The position numbers were made by a program, and so were the translations under genes. From contig CAVPMW010000001.1 in assembly GCA_963706515.1 (NCBI GenBank), positions 1 through 11,354 on the forward strand: 11,354 nucleotides of DNA, read 5' to 3'. Origin of the DNA: CAVPMW01 sp963706515. Its GTDB lineage: Bacteria > Chloroflexota > Anaerolineae > Anaerolineales > UBA4823. Below the pieces are notes generated by a model. The model made no database searches. It saw only the letters and a list, made by a program, of their open reading frames with translations, and had not been told where the DNA came from. This document shows positions 1 to 7,030 of the stretch, in pieces (position 1 is the first letter of the stretch; every line of letters begins with the position of its first letter).

Positions 1-3000
1 AGTCGTAGCCGGGAACGCGCGCCGGGAACGCCGCGGGTGCATCGTTGTACAGGATCAGCGTCTTCCCCGGAACTGCGAGAAGTCGACGATGACGTCGGCG
101 CGCTCGGCCGGCGCCAGCAAGAGCGAATGCAGGTCGACGTTGCCCACGTCAAAGCGGGTCGGGTCGGTGATCCAGGTGGTTGGATGGGCAGGGACGACGA
201 CCGGAGCAGGCAGGAAGCCGCCCTCGGTGCCGATCTGGATCCAGTTCGGGCCGGCAGGGCTCCAGGTCGGTATCCGGCGTCGGGAAGACGACCGGGTCAG
301 TCTGGGCGGCGGCAAGCTCGATAGGGTTCAGGGCAACTTCGCTGAGGGTGCCCGTCCGCGGGTCTGCCACGTACCAGGACAGGTTCCAGAAGCGGTCGTT
401 CGGCCGCGTTGAGGATGCGGAAGCGGTACGCCTTCGGGTCGACGGTGGTCGTTGGGTAAGCCGTGCCGTTGACGATCGGCGTGTCATTGAATGCTTCCAT
501 GCCCACCGATACGTTCGGCGTCGATGGGATCAAGGCTGGCTCGCAGAACGGGTCGCTCTGGTACTGCCAGGTGGTCGGGTCATCGAGATTGCAGGGTTTG
601 AGGTTGCCCTGGCCGTCGTGCAACCCATTATCGGTCAACGGCTGGCTGAAGGGCGGAACCGCCAACGGATCCATGTTGTAGTACGGGTTGGCGATCGGCG
701 GGTACTTGGCGTCCTTGGCGGGCGGCCAGAACCACGGCCCGTACATCCAGCGCCCGAACGAGCTCATGCCCGAGGGGTCGCCTGGGTTCTGCGCCGGCAT
801 GTAGACGTGCGGGGCCCACAAGCTGCCCTCGCCGCCCCAGCGGGCAGCGTTCCAGGTTGGGTCCTGTTGGTCGATGTTGTCCGAGCGGACGAAGGTCTTG
901 TCCTGGACGACGAGTGGAGTGCCGACGCCCAGGCAGCCAGATGCGCCCCCGGTTGCGATCAGCGACCTGCTCCATCGCATCGGTGAGCACGTAGCCCGCG
1001 GCTTCGCCGGCGTACACGTTCAGCCGGGTGATGCCGTACGCATGGTCATGGTAGAACATCAGGCGGGCGCTCTGCTGGTTGCTGTAGAAGAACGTCATGG
1101 AGCCCGGGCCCGGATCGGGCATGTCGGGCACGTTCTGCACGCTGACGCCCTTCGGATAGTCCGTGTTCTCTCCCGCCGGGGTTATCCACTGGTGCGGCGT
1201 GCCGTCGCTGATCCAGGGAGTAACACCGCCGTGGAGGTGCAGCGGTACGCACGGTTCTGGGTGTAGTTCACGGGTTTGCCGGGCGATACCGCCGTTCCAG
1301 GAGCGGCCCCTGGCCCGCGCCCATGTTGGTGGTGTCGACGGGAAGGAACAGGTCGCCCGCGGAACCCGTGGGCAGGTAGTTGGTGAACTTCACCCGCACC
1401 GGTTTACCCTTGGTAGCGACGATGCTGGCGCCCAGATAGTGCGGCTTGTCCACGCCATACACCTGGGCGCCGGCGGCGTTCAGGATCGGCGCGCCGCTCG
1501 GATAGGTGAGGGCGAATCGGTTAGCCATATCGGGGATCTGGGCCGTATCGATCTGCACGTAGCCGCGCAGTTTCGTCGGGTTGAGGTCGGTGTGCATCTT
1601 CTCCGTGAACTCGACGAGCGCGATCTCGTAGTAGTCGGCCCCGGGATAGGTCACGGTGTCCGGCACGGCCACGGGATGTACTGACCGAGATTGTTTGCGC
1701 CAGTCGGGCCGAGGCCGGGGAGCGGTATCGACGAACTTCCTGAGGCCAGGCGTGAGGTAGCCGGCGCCACCGAAGCCAGGGGCAACGAGGGTGATGGCGG
1801 TGACGGCGCCTTTGACAGCGACACGTTTGCCGTGGCGCTGGCGAAGCGATCAACGCCGCCAACGTCGGTGATGGTCACGGTGGCGCGGAGTTGATAGCCC
1901 TGACCGCCAACGGCGGGACCGGTCACGTCAATTTGGCCGATGCCGATGGTCGCTACAATATCCCCGGCTACCACAGCCGTGGTCGGGAGACCAGAGGTTG
2001 GTTCGATAACTGAGACCCCGGCGCGGTAAGATACCCGGAGCCCGGGTTCACCACGGTGACTCCAGTGATCGACAACTCCGTTTCCGTCCATGGTCGCGAT
2101 CCAGTCGCCTGTACACCGCCGGGCAGATTCGGGAAGGCGTGAATTCGACATCGGCTGGAGGTCGTAGCCGCCCCTTGGATACGGTCACGTGATGATCAAC
2201 ACCACCGCTGGCCTGAGCTGTGGCTGGGATTGTAGGATTGCCGCCCGTGAGGGTCACGTTCGGGAGCGGTGAAGCCGAAGCCGGTCTCGTTCACAGCGAT
2301 GCTGTTGACCACGCCGAGCGAGATCTGAGCTGCCGCGTTGGCCAGCGCCGTGGGAGTCACCCCCGGAGAGGAAATCGAGACGGTCGGGGGACGAGATAGC
2401 CGGCGCCCGGGCTGGTGACGGTGATGGCTGTGATGCTGCCCGTCTTCGGGTCGACCGTGGCTACTGCCTCCGCACCTGTCCCAGGATCGGTAACGGTAGG
2501 GGTGACGGTGGCCGCGAAGGAGTAGGTGCGGGCTTGCGGAAAGATGGGGAAATTGGGTCTACACCCAGAGTAATCGATGCTGCCCTGGGCAGGCGCTGCA
2601 GGAGCGGGATAGCTCAGGATGTCGGTTCCAACACCAGTATCGACGGGAATGCCTTCTCCGTAGAAGCCAATCACGTCACCAGCTTGTACGGCGACGGCCG
2701 GCGACACTGGGAATGTCGCGACTTCTGAGACGGCCGGATCAGCCAGAGCCGGAACGGTGAGCTCTCCACTATCATAGACAACCGTAGTATTCGTTGGCAT
2801 TGCCGGTGGGCCGCAGCACGTAGGCATGGAACAGGTTGCCAGCGGACGGCTGTGGGGCTGCCACCCGGCGTTCGCCTGGTTCCAGGTCTGGAAGTTGCTG
2901 AGGGTGCCGGCGGGCAGCACGGCGCTGGGAATGACGACGAACACGGGGCCGAGTGTGCCTGGCGGCGTCGCGAAGTCGGTGGCATAGGCGCGCCCGACCA

Positions 3001-3278
3001 GCGGATTCCCGAAGGATACCGGCGTCGGGGTGCCCAGGCCAATGTCGACGATCGCATTGGCGAGCACCTGCGGGCTGTTCGCCCAGTTGGCGTAAGGTCC
3101 GAAGTAGTGCGGAACCTTCGTCTCGTCTACTGGCGAGGTTGGGGCGGCGGCGACAGCCTGAGCTGGGGCCGACACCGATGGAGTCTCTTGTGCAAGGACG
3201 AGTCCTGTATTTCCTAGTCAGAAAGGACATTATCACAAGCATCGAGAGGATTTTATAAAGATACTTACGACCAGTCAT
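1..3278 (-). pseudogene. Large secreted multicopper oxidase, read through about 20 frameshifts, 3' end outside window
   Basis: This gene encodes an exported multicopper oxidase, a family that oxidises metals or phenolics while reducing oxygen to water. ATG 3278 is preceded 7 nt upstream by AAGGAG and opens a signal peptide (MTGRKYLYKILSMLVIMSFL), followed after one frame switch by a likely cleavage site in LVLAQE. Next come a beta-rich N-terminal domain (about 3170-2500), about six PGxGY-type repeats (2440-1730), then the cupredoxin part: TPGLRKFVDT, GLGPTGANNLGQYIP, HLHGG near 1240-1225 (type 2/3 copper ligands) and FYHDHAYGITRLNVYAG near 1064-1015 (HDH ligands). The last visible residues are near VDFSQF..KTLILYNDAPAAF, so the later cupredoxin domain with the HCH ligand block lies beyond base 1. 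The protein is recovered only by changing frame about 20 times, many at short G, C or A runs, with no nonsense substitution in the inferred path. It is therefore either a pseudogene or, more likely, badly sequenced or assembled here. Confidence 0.8.
1730..2440 (-). repeat. Degenerate protein-level repeats (PGxGY type) inside the multicopper oxidase
   Basis: Between the N-terminal domain and the copper domains the oxidase carries about six related segments, each with a hydrophobic strand, a Gly-Tyr or Gly-Phe turn, then Pro and another strand. The turns lie near 2396-2401 (SPGAGYLVP), 2271-2282 (GFGFTAP), 2158-2169 (GYDLQP), 2025-2040 (NPGSGYLTAP), 1889-1903 (GGQGYQL) and 1751-1765 (GGAGYLTPG). 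Spacing is about 115-140 bp, or 38-46 residues. Conservation is in protein pattern, not DNA. They are probably a stack of small beta units that spaces the catalytic domains from the N-terminus (inference). Confidence 0.55.
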
Positions 3279-3285
3279 TTTTATT

Positions 3286-3291
3286 CTCCTT
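3286..3291 (-). promoter_or_regulatory. Ribosome binding site of the multicopper oxidase gene
   Basis: AAGGAG lies 7 nt before ATG 3278 on the minus strand. It fixes the start of the oxidase at a signal-peptide Met rather than at the in-frame TTG at 3344, which has no well-spaced Shine-Dalgarno. Confidence 0.7.
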
Positions 3292-3387
3292 GTAAATTTA
3301 CGAATCTTTACGTGGTTATCGTTGAAAGATGGTCGATGACTCAATGTTTATTCTCTTTATTTCACCTCCCTCGATGAATGAGCTATC

Positions 3388-3513
3388 TCATCCCCAGTTG
3401 TGTTCATTTGAAGTTAAAATTTCTTCACCTGATTGAATCAGGACATCTGGATCCACTTTATTCACGTCCGGGATCAAGATATGTATTCTTCCCCTGCCTG
3501 ATTGTTTCATCAT
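3388..3513 (-). CDS. Possible 41-residue small protein, unknown function
   Basis: I do not recognise this ORF. It begins with tandem ATGs (3513 and 3510) and ends with TGA at 3390-3388. The peptide starts MMKQSGRGRIHILIPDVNK and ends SNEHNWG. It is hydrophilic and acidic in its second half, with one short hydrophobic strand (IHILIP) and no membrane segment. A weak AGG lies 7 nt upstream of the first ATG. It sits 66 bp after the receiver-like gene and 109 bp before the oxidase start, in the same orientation, so it could be a linking small gene. The perfect palindrome at 3428-3442 lies inside it. It could equally be untranslated leader; the evidence is only an open frame, protein-like composition and position. 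Confidence 0.35.
   Translation of the reverse strand: MMKQSGRGRIHILIPDVNKVDPDVLIQSGEEILTSNEHNWG
3428..3442. repeat. Perfect 15-bp palindrome, possible operator
   Basis: CCTGATTGAATCAGG is a perfect 7-1-7 inverted repeat about 150 bp upstream of the oxidase start. The half-site CCTGATTG recurs at about 3497-3504. It may be a regulator binding site for the oxidase, but it overlaps the possible small ORF, and a palindrome of this size can occur by chance. Confidence 0.3.
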
Positions 3514-3579
3514 TTCACAACCTGTCTCGTTCCTATCAATAAATCGTCCGACCGAACCGGTTAGTTTTCCTAAAACAAA

Positions 3580-3930
3580 TTACTGCTCGTTATCAATCAC
3601 CTTAATCAGGTCAGCGGCTTGCTTGACAAATACCTGCTGCAGGCTGTAGACATCCATCACATTGTTCTCTAAGCCAATCGTGATCACCTTGATGGCAGGA
3701 TGGTCCTGCAATAACTTCAGCGGTAAATCGGTCAAATCAGCATTGCACGGCTGATTAATGATGACAAAATCTGGCTGCATACTGTCCACAGCCGACATCA
3801 AACTTTCCTGAGCCTCATGATTCGAAATACTGACTACGTTCCAATCATCTTTGGCAGCTAAAAAGTACTCGATGTACGCGCTTAATATATCTTCGCTGCC
3901 CCATACCACGATCTTTTTTGGCTTCGTCAT
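3580..3930 (-). CDS. Receiver-like (CheY-fold) protein lacking the phosphoacceptor Asp
   Basis: A 116-residue single-domain protein that looks like a response-regulator receiver with no output domain. It opens with a strand (KKIVVWGSEDIL, where receivers have an acidic pair) and shows the pattern PDFVIINQP at residues 53-61, matching the receiver strand-3 block in which the last strand residue is normally the phosphorylated Asp; here it is Asn59. KVITIGLEN (81-89) fits strand 4, but the expected Thr/Ser and the late conserved Lys are not convincing. I therefore infer a phosphorylation-independent pseudo-receiver, perhaps a binding partner. MTKPKK at 3930 is the chosen start; an upstream in-frame ATG at 3972 adds 14 residues, but its AAGG abuts the start codon. 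The gene lies downstream of the regulator terminator and upstream of the oxidase, all on one strand. The fold assignment is tentative. Confidence 0.65.
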   Translation of the reverse strand: MTKPKKIVVWGSEDILSAYIEYFLAAKDDWNVVSISNHEAQESLMSAVDSMQPDFVIINQPCNADLTDLPLKLLQDHPAIKVITIGLENNVMDVYSLQQVFVKQAADLIKVIDNEQ

Positions 3931-4062
3931 TATTTTCAGTTCCCGATCAAGATGATGAACGCCGGCATACATCCTTATCCCACTATGAAGCTGTTGATCT
4001 CCACCTTAGAATAGCGCAATCCGGTCAGGAAGAGTATCCATCGACTTAATTCATAGGGAATT

Positions 4063-4093
4063 AAAAAAAGACCATCCTGCAGGATGGTCTTTT
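4063..4093 (-). terminator. Intrinsic terminator of the kinase-regulator operon (bidirectional in form)
   Basis: AAAAGACCATCC-TGCA-GGATGGTCTTTT is a perfect inverted repeat at 4066-4093 with a 4-nt loop. On the minus strand it runs into seven T residues (complement of 4063-4069); on the plus strand it ends in TTTT. It lies about 160 bp after the response regulator stop and about 130 bp before the receiver-like gene, so it probably separates the two-component operon from the genes beyond. Confidence 0.85.
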
Positions 4094-4126
4094 GGATAGG
4101 GAGCTTAATCCCCCGGTTAATCCTTT

Positions 4127-4238
4127 TAAGAGCTATGCATTTGAAAGAAATATGTCCGAAAAATGGGTGGTAGACGGGCGCTAGCGCCCGTCTACCACCC
4201 ATTTTTCGGTAATTCCTTTATGAACTGCGTAAGTCCTA
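4127..4238. mobile_element. 112-bp palindromic MITE-like element, copy 1
   Basis: This non-coding element is bounded by TA dinucleotides (4127-4128, 4237-4238) with degenerate terminal inverted repeats: the left end is about 12/18 identical to the reverse complement of AACTGCGTAAGTCCTA. Its core, 4156-4209, is a perfect 54-bp palindrome centred on GGGCGCTAGCGCCC. Without the TA it is 108 bp, exactly the length of copy 2 at 9494-9601. It lies 14 bp beyond the response regulator stop, in its 3' UTR. Terminal repeats, TA flanks, fixed length and lack of coding suggest a MITE mobilised in trans by a transposase with TA target preference, such as IS630/Tc1-type (family inferred). Confidence 0.75.
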
Positions 4239-4252
4239 CCTTTTTATCGTCC

Positions 4253-4894
4253 TCACTTTACCCCGTGCTCTCTGGCAAATTGCGCCGCTTCTTTTCGATC
4301 TTGAAGATTTAATTTTTCAAGGATGGAATGCACATGATACTTGACGGTATTTTCGGAAATATACAGCTGGCGGGCAATCTCCTGATTGCTTTTCCCGGCA
4401 GCCAGCTCGGCTAAGATATCTTTTTCCCGCGAAGTTAATCGCCCCAGGGCCGGGTCCCCAGATGGTTCGGAAGCCTTTGTCCGTGAAAATTCCTGCATCA
4501 AGCGCAGAGTCATGGACCTTGACAGCGCGCTTTCCCCTTTCTGGACTGATCTTAAGGCTGCCGCCAGCTTAGAGGGAGCCATATTCTTCAGGAGATACCC
4601 GACTGCGCCGCTGCGGATGGCGACCAGCAGGTCTTCATCTTTCTCTGACATAGTCAAGAATACGACTTTGCAAGCAGGGTTGTCTTGCAGAATCAACCGG
4701 GTGGCGTCCGCGCCGGTGCCATCCGGCAGGCTGAAATCCATCAAGACGATTTCAGGTTTCAGTGCCTGAGCCGCATCCACGGCTTCTTGAACGGTTCCCA
4801 CCAGACCGGCAACCTCGATGTCCGCTTCCTGCCGCAAGATCGCGGCCAGACCCTCACGGAATAGATTATGATCATCGACAATTATTATTCTCAT
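4253..4894 (-). CDS. NarL/FixJ-family response regulator
   Basis: A 213-residue two-domain transcription regulator of usual family length. The receiver (about residues 1-118) has the acidic pair D7-D8, phosphoacceptor D53 in VLMDFSLPDG, T81 in FLTMSEKD and K103 in GYLLKN, so all catalytic positions are present. The LuxR-type helix-turn-helix (about 152-210) has LTSREKDIL, GKSNQEIARQLYISENTVKYHV and a typical C-terminal helix. It should be phosphorylated by the kinase encoded just upstream and then bind DNA as a dimer. ATG 4894 lies 52 nt after the kinase's frame-corrected stop, or 11 nt after its stop as read. The Shine-Dalgarno is weak, so translational coupling is plausible. Its targets are not visible; the downstream oxidase locus is a candidate by position only. 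Confidence 0.95.
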   Translation of the reverse strand: MRIIIVDDHNLFREGLAAILRQEADIEVAGLVGTVQEAVDAAQALKPEIVLMDFSLPDGTGADATRLILQDNPACKVVFLTMSEKDEDLLVAIRSGAVGYLLKNMAPSKLAAALRSVQKGESALSRSMTLRLMQEFSRTKASEPSGDPALGRLTSREKDILAELAAGKSNQEIARQLYISENTVKYHVHSILEKLNLQDRKEAAQFAREHGVK

Positions 4895-4905
4895 CGTTGT
4901 AGATG

Positions 4906-6822
4906 CTATCTTGGAAGTTTCCCCTCTGTTTCGTGGCGGTTAGATGTTAGGATTGAGAGATCGGCTCGTACTCGTAGGGTATAACGATCGTGATCGTTCG
5001 TACCCTGGCCTGGTTCAGATTGGAAATTAAATGAACCCTTCAATAATTCAGATCTCTCGCGCATGAACTTCAACCCATAATGACCCATGTTATGAACGGC
5101 ATCCGGGTCGAATCCACGACCATTATCGGAGATTACCGTGGTTAATGCCTGGTCACCCCAGATGAACTCACTCGATACCCGGCTCGCATTGGCATACTTT
5201 TCAATGTTGCTGAGCGCCTCGCGAAAAATGTAGAACAGGTGGCGGATTTGGAGGTGAGTTAGCTTTTGTGGAGACCCCTGACTGGTTACGTCAATCTGCA
5301 ATGATGATCTTTCGGCAAATTGTGCTGCAATATGAGTAAACAGGCTGAGCGGATCGGCGTTCTCTCCAGAATGGAGGATGGCCAGCGTAGCGCGGATGAG
5401 TCCATAGGATTCATCCGCCACTTTGGTCATATTTTGGATCTGTGTATTGATCTCGGTTGGGTCGCTCCATTCGGCTTCGGATAAATGTTTAAGATTCATG
5501 CTCAGAAAACTGATATTTTGACCCAGTGTATCGTGCAAGTCGCGCGCAATGTCTGACTGGATGGTTTGAATCGTTTGATTTAGAATGAGCTCTTTCTGGG
5601 CTTGCTCGATGATCTTGTCCTCAGCCTGTTTTCGTAGAGTAATATCGCGGTTGCTGACCCGCCTTCCCAGGTAGCGCCCCTCTGGTCCATACAGGGGCCG
5701 GCAGACATGTTCGATCCAATGCACACTTCTATCGAGGGAGATGATGCGGAATTCTATGCTTATTGGAGCTGCCGACGCATCATGAACAGTTCGCCGGTGC
5801 TCCTCGTAGAATAGTTGGTCGTCGGGATGGACAATACGCATCGGCAAATCGGGATCCGCAATTAATTCCTCAGGACGATAACCAGTGATGCGCTCACAGG
5901 ATGGGGAGGTGTAGACGATTTTGCCGTTTGGATCTAACCAGTGCTCCCAGTCATACGTCCAATCTACGAACGTGCGGAATTTCTCCTCGCTTTGTTGAAG
6001 GGCAATTTCGTCTTGCTTGCGTTCGATGACATCCCAGGCGAAATCGGCAAAAGTTGAAACGACATCCTTGTCGCTTGCAGAATAGTCCTGCGGTTTATTA
6101 CCCAATCCGAGGATTGCCATCACCTTTTTATCGCGCAGAATAGGAATAACCATTTCACGGACGACGAGGGCGTGTCCTTCGGGCATTCCCTTGCGCTGCG
6201 CCAGCGCGGCATAATCGTTGTGAATGATGGGTTTGCGCTGCCGGACCGCATCTGCCCAGACGCCAGCTTGCTCCACGTCATAATGGCTATCTTTCCCTTC
6301 AGCATTGCACATATTTTGCAGGGTATTCGTTGACCACGCTTGCAGCCATAAGGTCTTTTGGTCAGCTTCGAGAAAATGGAAGAATCCAATGGTACTGCCG
6401 GTCAGGCTTTCAATTACATCCAGGGTGTATTGGAGGAGCTCATCCAATGTATGGGTGTTGGCATACTGCATCAGGCGCAGGCGAGCCTGAATAATGCTTT
6501 CGGATTGGCGCCGTTGTTGGAGTTGTACAAGTAATGGTTTGAAAGATAAGAAATAGAGCAATGGGAAGATGATGACTGTCATCAGGCTGGCATCTAATAT
6601 AATCAGCTGGGGATAAGTCCATCCATCAAGAAAATAAACGACGATCATGGCAACTACTTCTGCCAACGCAATCCCCCCAATCATGATTGCCAGGGTAGTT
6701 ACCGGCGAATACCGTCCCTGAATCCTCAGGGAATCGTTCGTTGCTTGAAGGAGATTTGAAAGGCTCTGATTAATACGCTTGAGCGGCTGAGATTTGCTCG
6801 ATGGATCTTGGTCAGTACGCAT
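4906..6822 (-). CDS. Membrane histidine kinase, GAF-PAS-HisKA_3-HATPase, with C-terminal frameshift
   Basis: This is the sensor kinase partner of the regulator, 638 residues as read. Two membrane helices lie at about 43-65 and 73-94. They are followed by a GAF-type domain (about 125-268), a PAS domain (about 283-400, with DPNGKIVYTSPSCERITGY and VHPDDQ), then the NarX/DegS-type dimerisation helix with phosphoacceptor His430 in ARDLHDTLGQ. The ATPase has its N box at EALSNIEKYA (531-543), G1 at DNGRG (566-570) and G2 at GHYGLKFMRER (580-590). After SEPGQGT (about 608) the frame is wrong: removing one base near 4996-4997 gives TITIVIPYEYEPISQS and a stop at 4949-4947, the expected last strand, for a 624-residue protein. 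The 30 residues seen after 608 are probably an artefact or a real mutation. The ligand is unknown. ATG 6822 is about 56 nt from the inferred transcript start. Confidence 0.93.
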   Translation of the reverse strand: MRTDQDPSSKSQPLKRINQSLSNLLQATNDSLRIQGRYSPVTTLAIMIGGIALAEVVAMIVVYFLDGWTYPQLIILDASLMTVIIFPLLYFLSFKPLLVQLQQRRQSESIIQARLRLMQYANTHTLDELLQYTLDVIESLTGSTIGFFHFLEADQKTLWLQAWSTNTLQNMCNAEGKDSHYDVEQAGVWADAVRQRKPIIHNDYAALAQRKGMPEGHALVVREMVIPILRDKKVMAILGLGNKPQDYSASDKDVVSTFADFAWDVIERKQDEIALQQSEEKFRTFVDWTYDWEHWLDPNGKIVYTSPSCERITGYRPEELIADPDLPMRIVHPDDQLFYEEHRRTVHDASAAPISIEFRIISLDRSVHWIEHVCRPLYGPEGRYLGRRVSNRDITLRKQAEDKIIEQAQKELILNQTIQTIQSDIARDLHDTLGQNISFLSMNLKHLSEAEWSDPTEINTQIQNMTKVADESYGLIRATLAILHSGENADPLSLFTHIAAQFAERSSLQIDVTSQGSPQKLTHLQIRHLFYIFREALSNIEKYANASRVSSEFIWGDQALTTVISDNGRGFDPDAVHNMGHYGLKFMRERSELLKGSFNFQSEPGQGTNDHDRYTLRVRADLSILTSNRHETEGKLPR

Positions 6823-6884
6823 TATCGATTACCCGCTATACACCAACCTCTACCATTTACATATTTAATAACCAGGCAACGCTA

Positions 6885-6912
6885 ATTTTACCGGATGATC
6901 ATCGTTTGTCAA
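6885..6912 (-). promoter_or_regulatory. Sigma-70-type promoter of the kinase-regulator operon
   Basis: On the minus strand TTGACA (6912-6907), a 16-nt spacer and TAAAAT (6890-6885) form a near-consensus -35/-10 pair. Transcription would start near 6878 and leave a 5' UTR of about 56 nt before the kinase ATG. It is the best promoter in the window. Confidence 0.75.
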
Positions 6913-7008
6913 CATGAGATAAATCACAAAGAGTTTATTCCAAATTAGGCTGGCGGATAATATAGTACAGCGAGCCATTCCCCTGTACATTTTCGTTCGG
7001 CCTGAGTA

Positions 7009-7029
7009 TGTCATATTATCAATATGACA
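7009..7029. repeat. Perfect 9-bp inverted repeat after the helicase gene
   Basis: TGTCATATT-ATC-AATATGACA is a perfect inverted repeat one base beyond the helicase stop codon. There is no T-tract after it on either strand, so it is a poor intrinsic terminator. It could protect the mRNA 3' end or be an operator for the kinase promoter about 100 bp away. Its half-site AATATGACA recurs at 8237-8245 on the other side of the helicase. Confidence 0.5.
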
Positions 7030-7030
7030 T

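Noticed and set aside
180..986. Plus-strand open frame of 268 codons
   Set aside because: It is the antisense shadow of the multicopper oxidase; the minus strand carries clear cupredoxin motifs across the same bases.
1..3278. Programmed frameshifting in the oxidase
   Set aside because: There are far too many shifts, in both directions and without slippery heptamers or downstream structures; error or decay is simpler.
3975..4202. 75-codon minus-strand frame
   Set aside because: It runs through the intrinsic terminator and half of the palindromic element, has no ribosome binding site, and resembles no protein.
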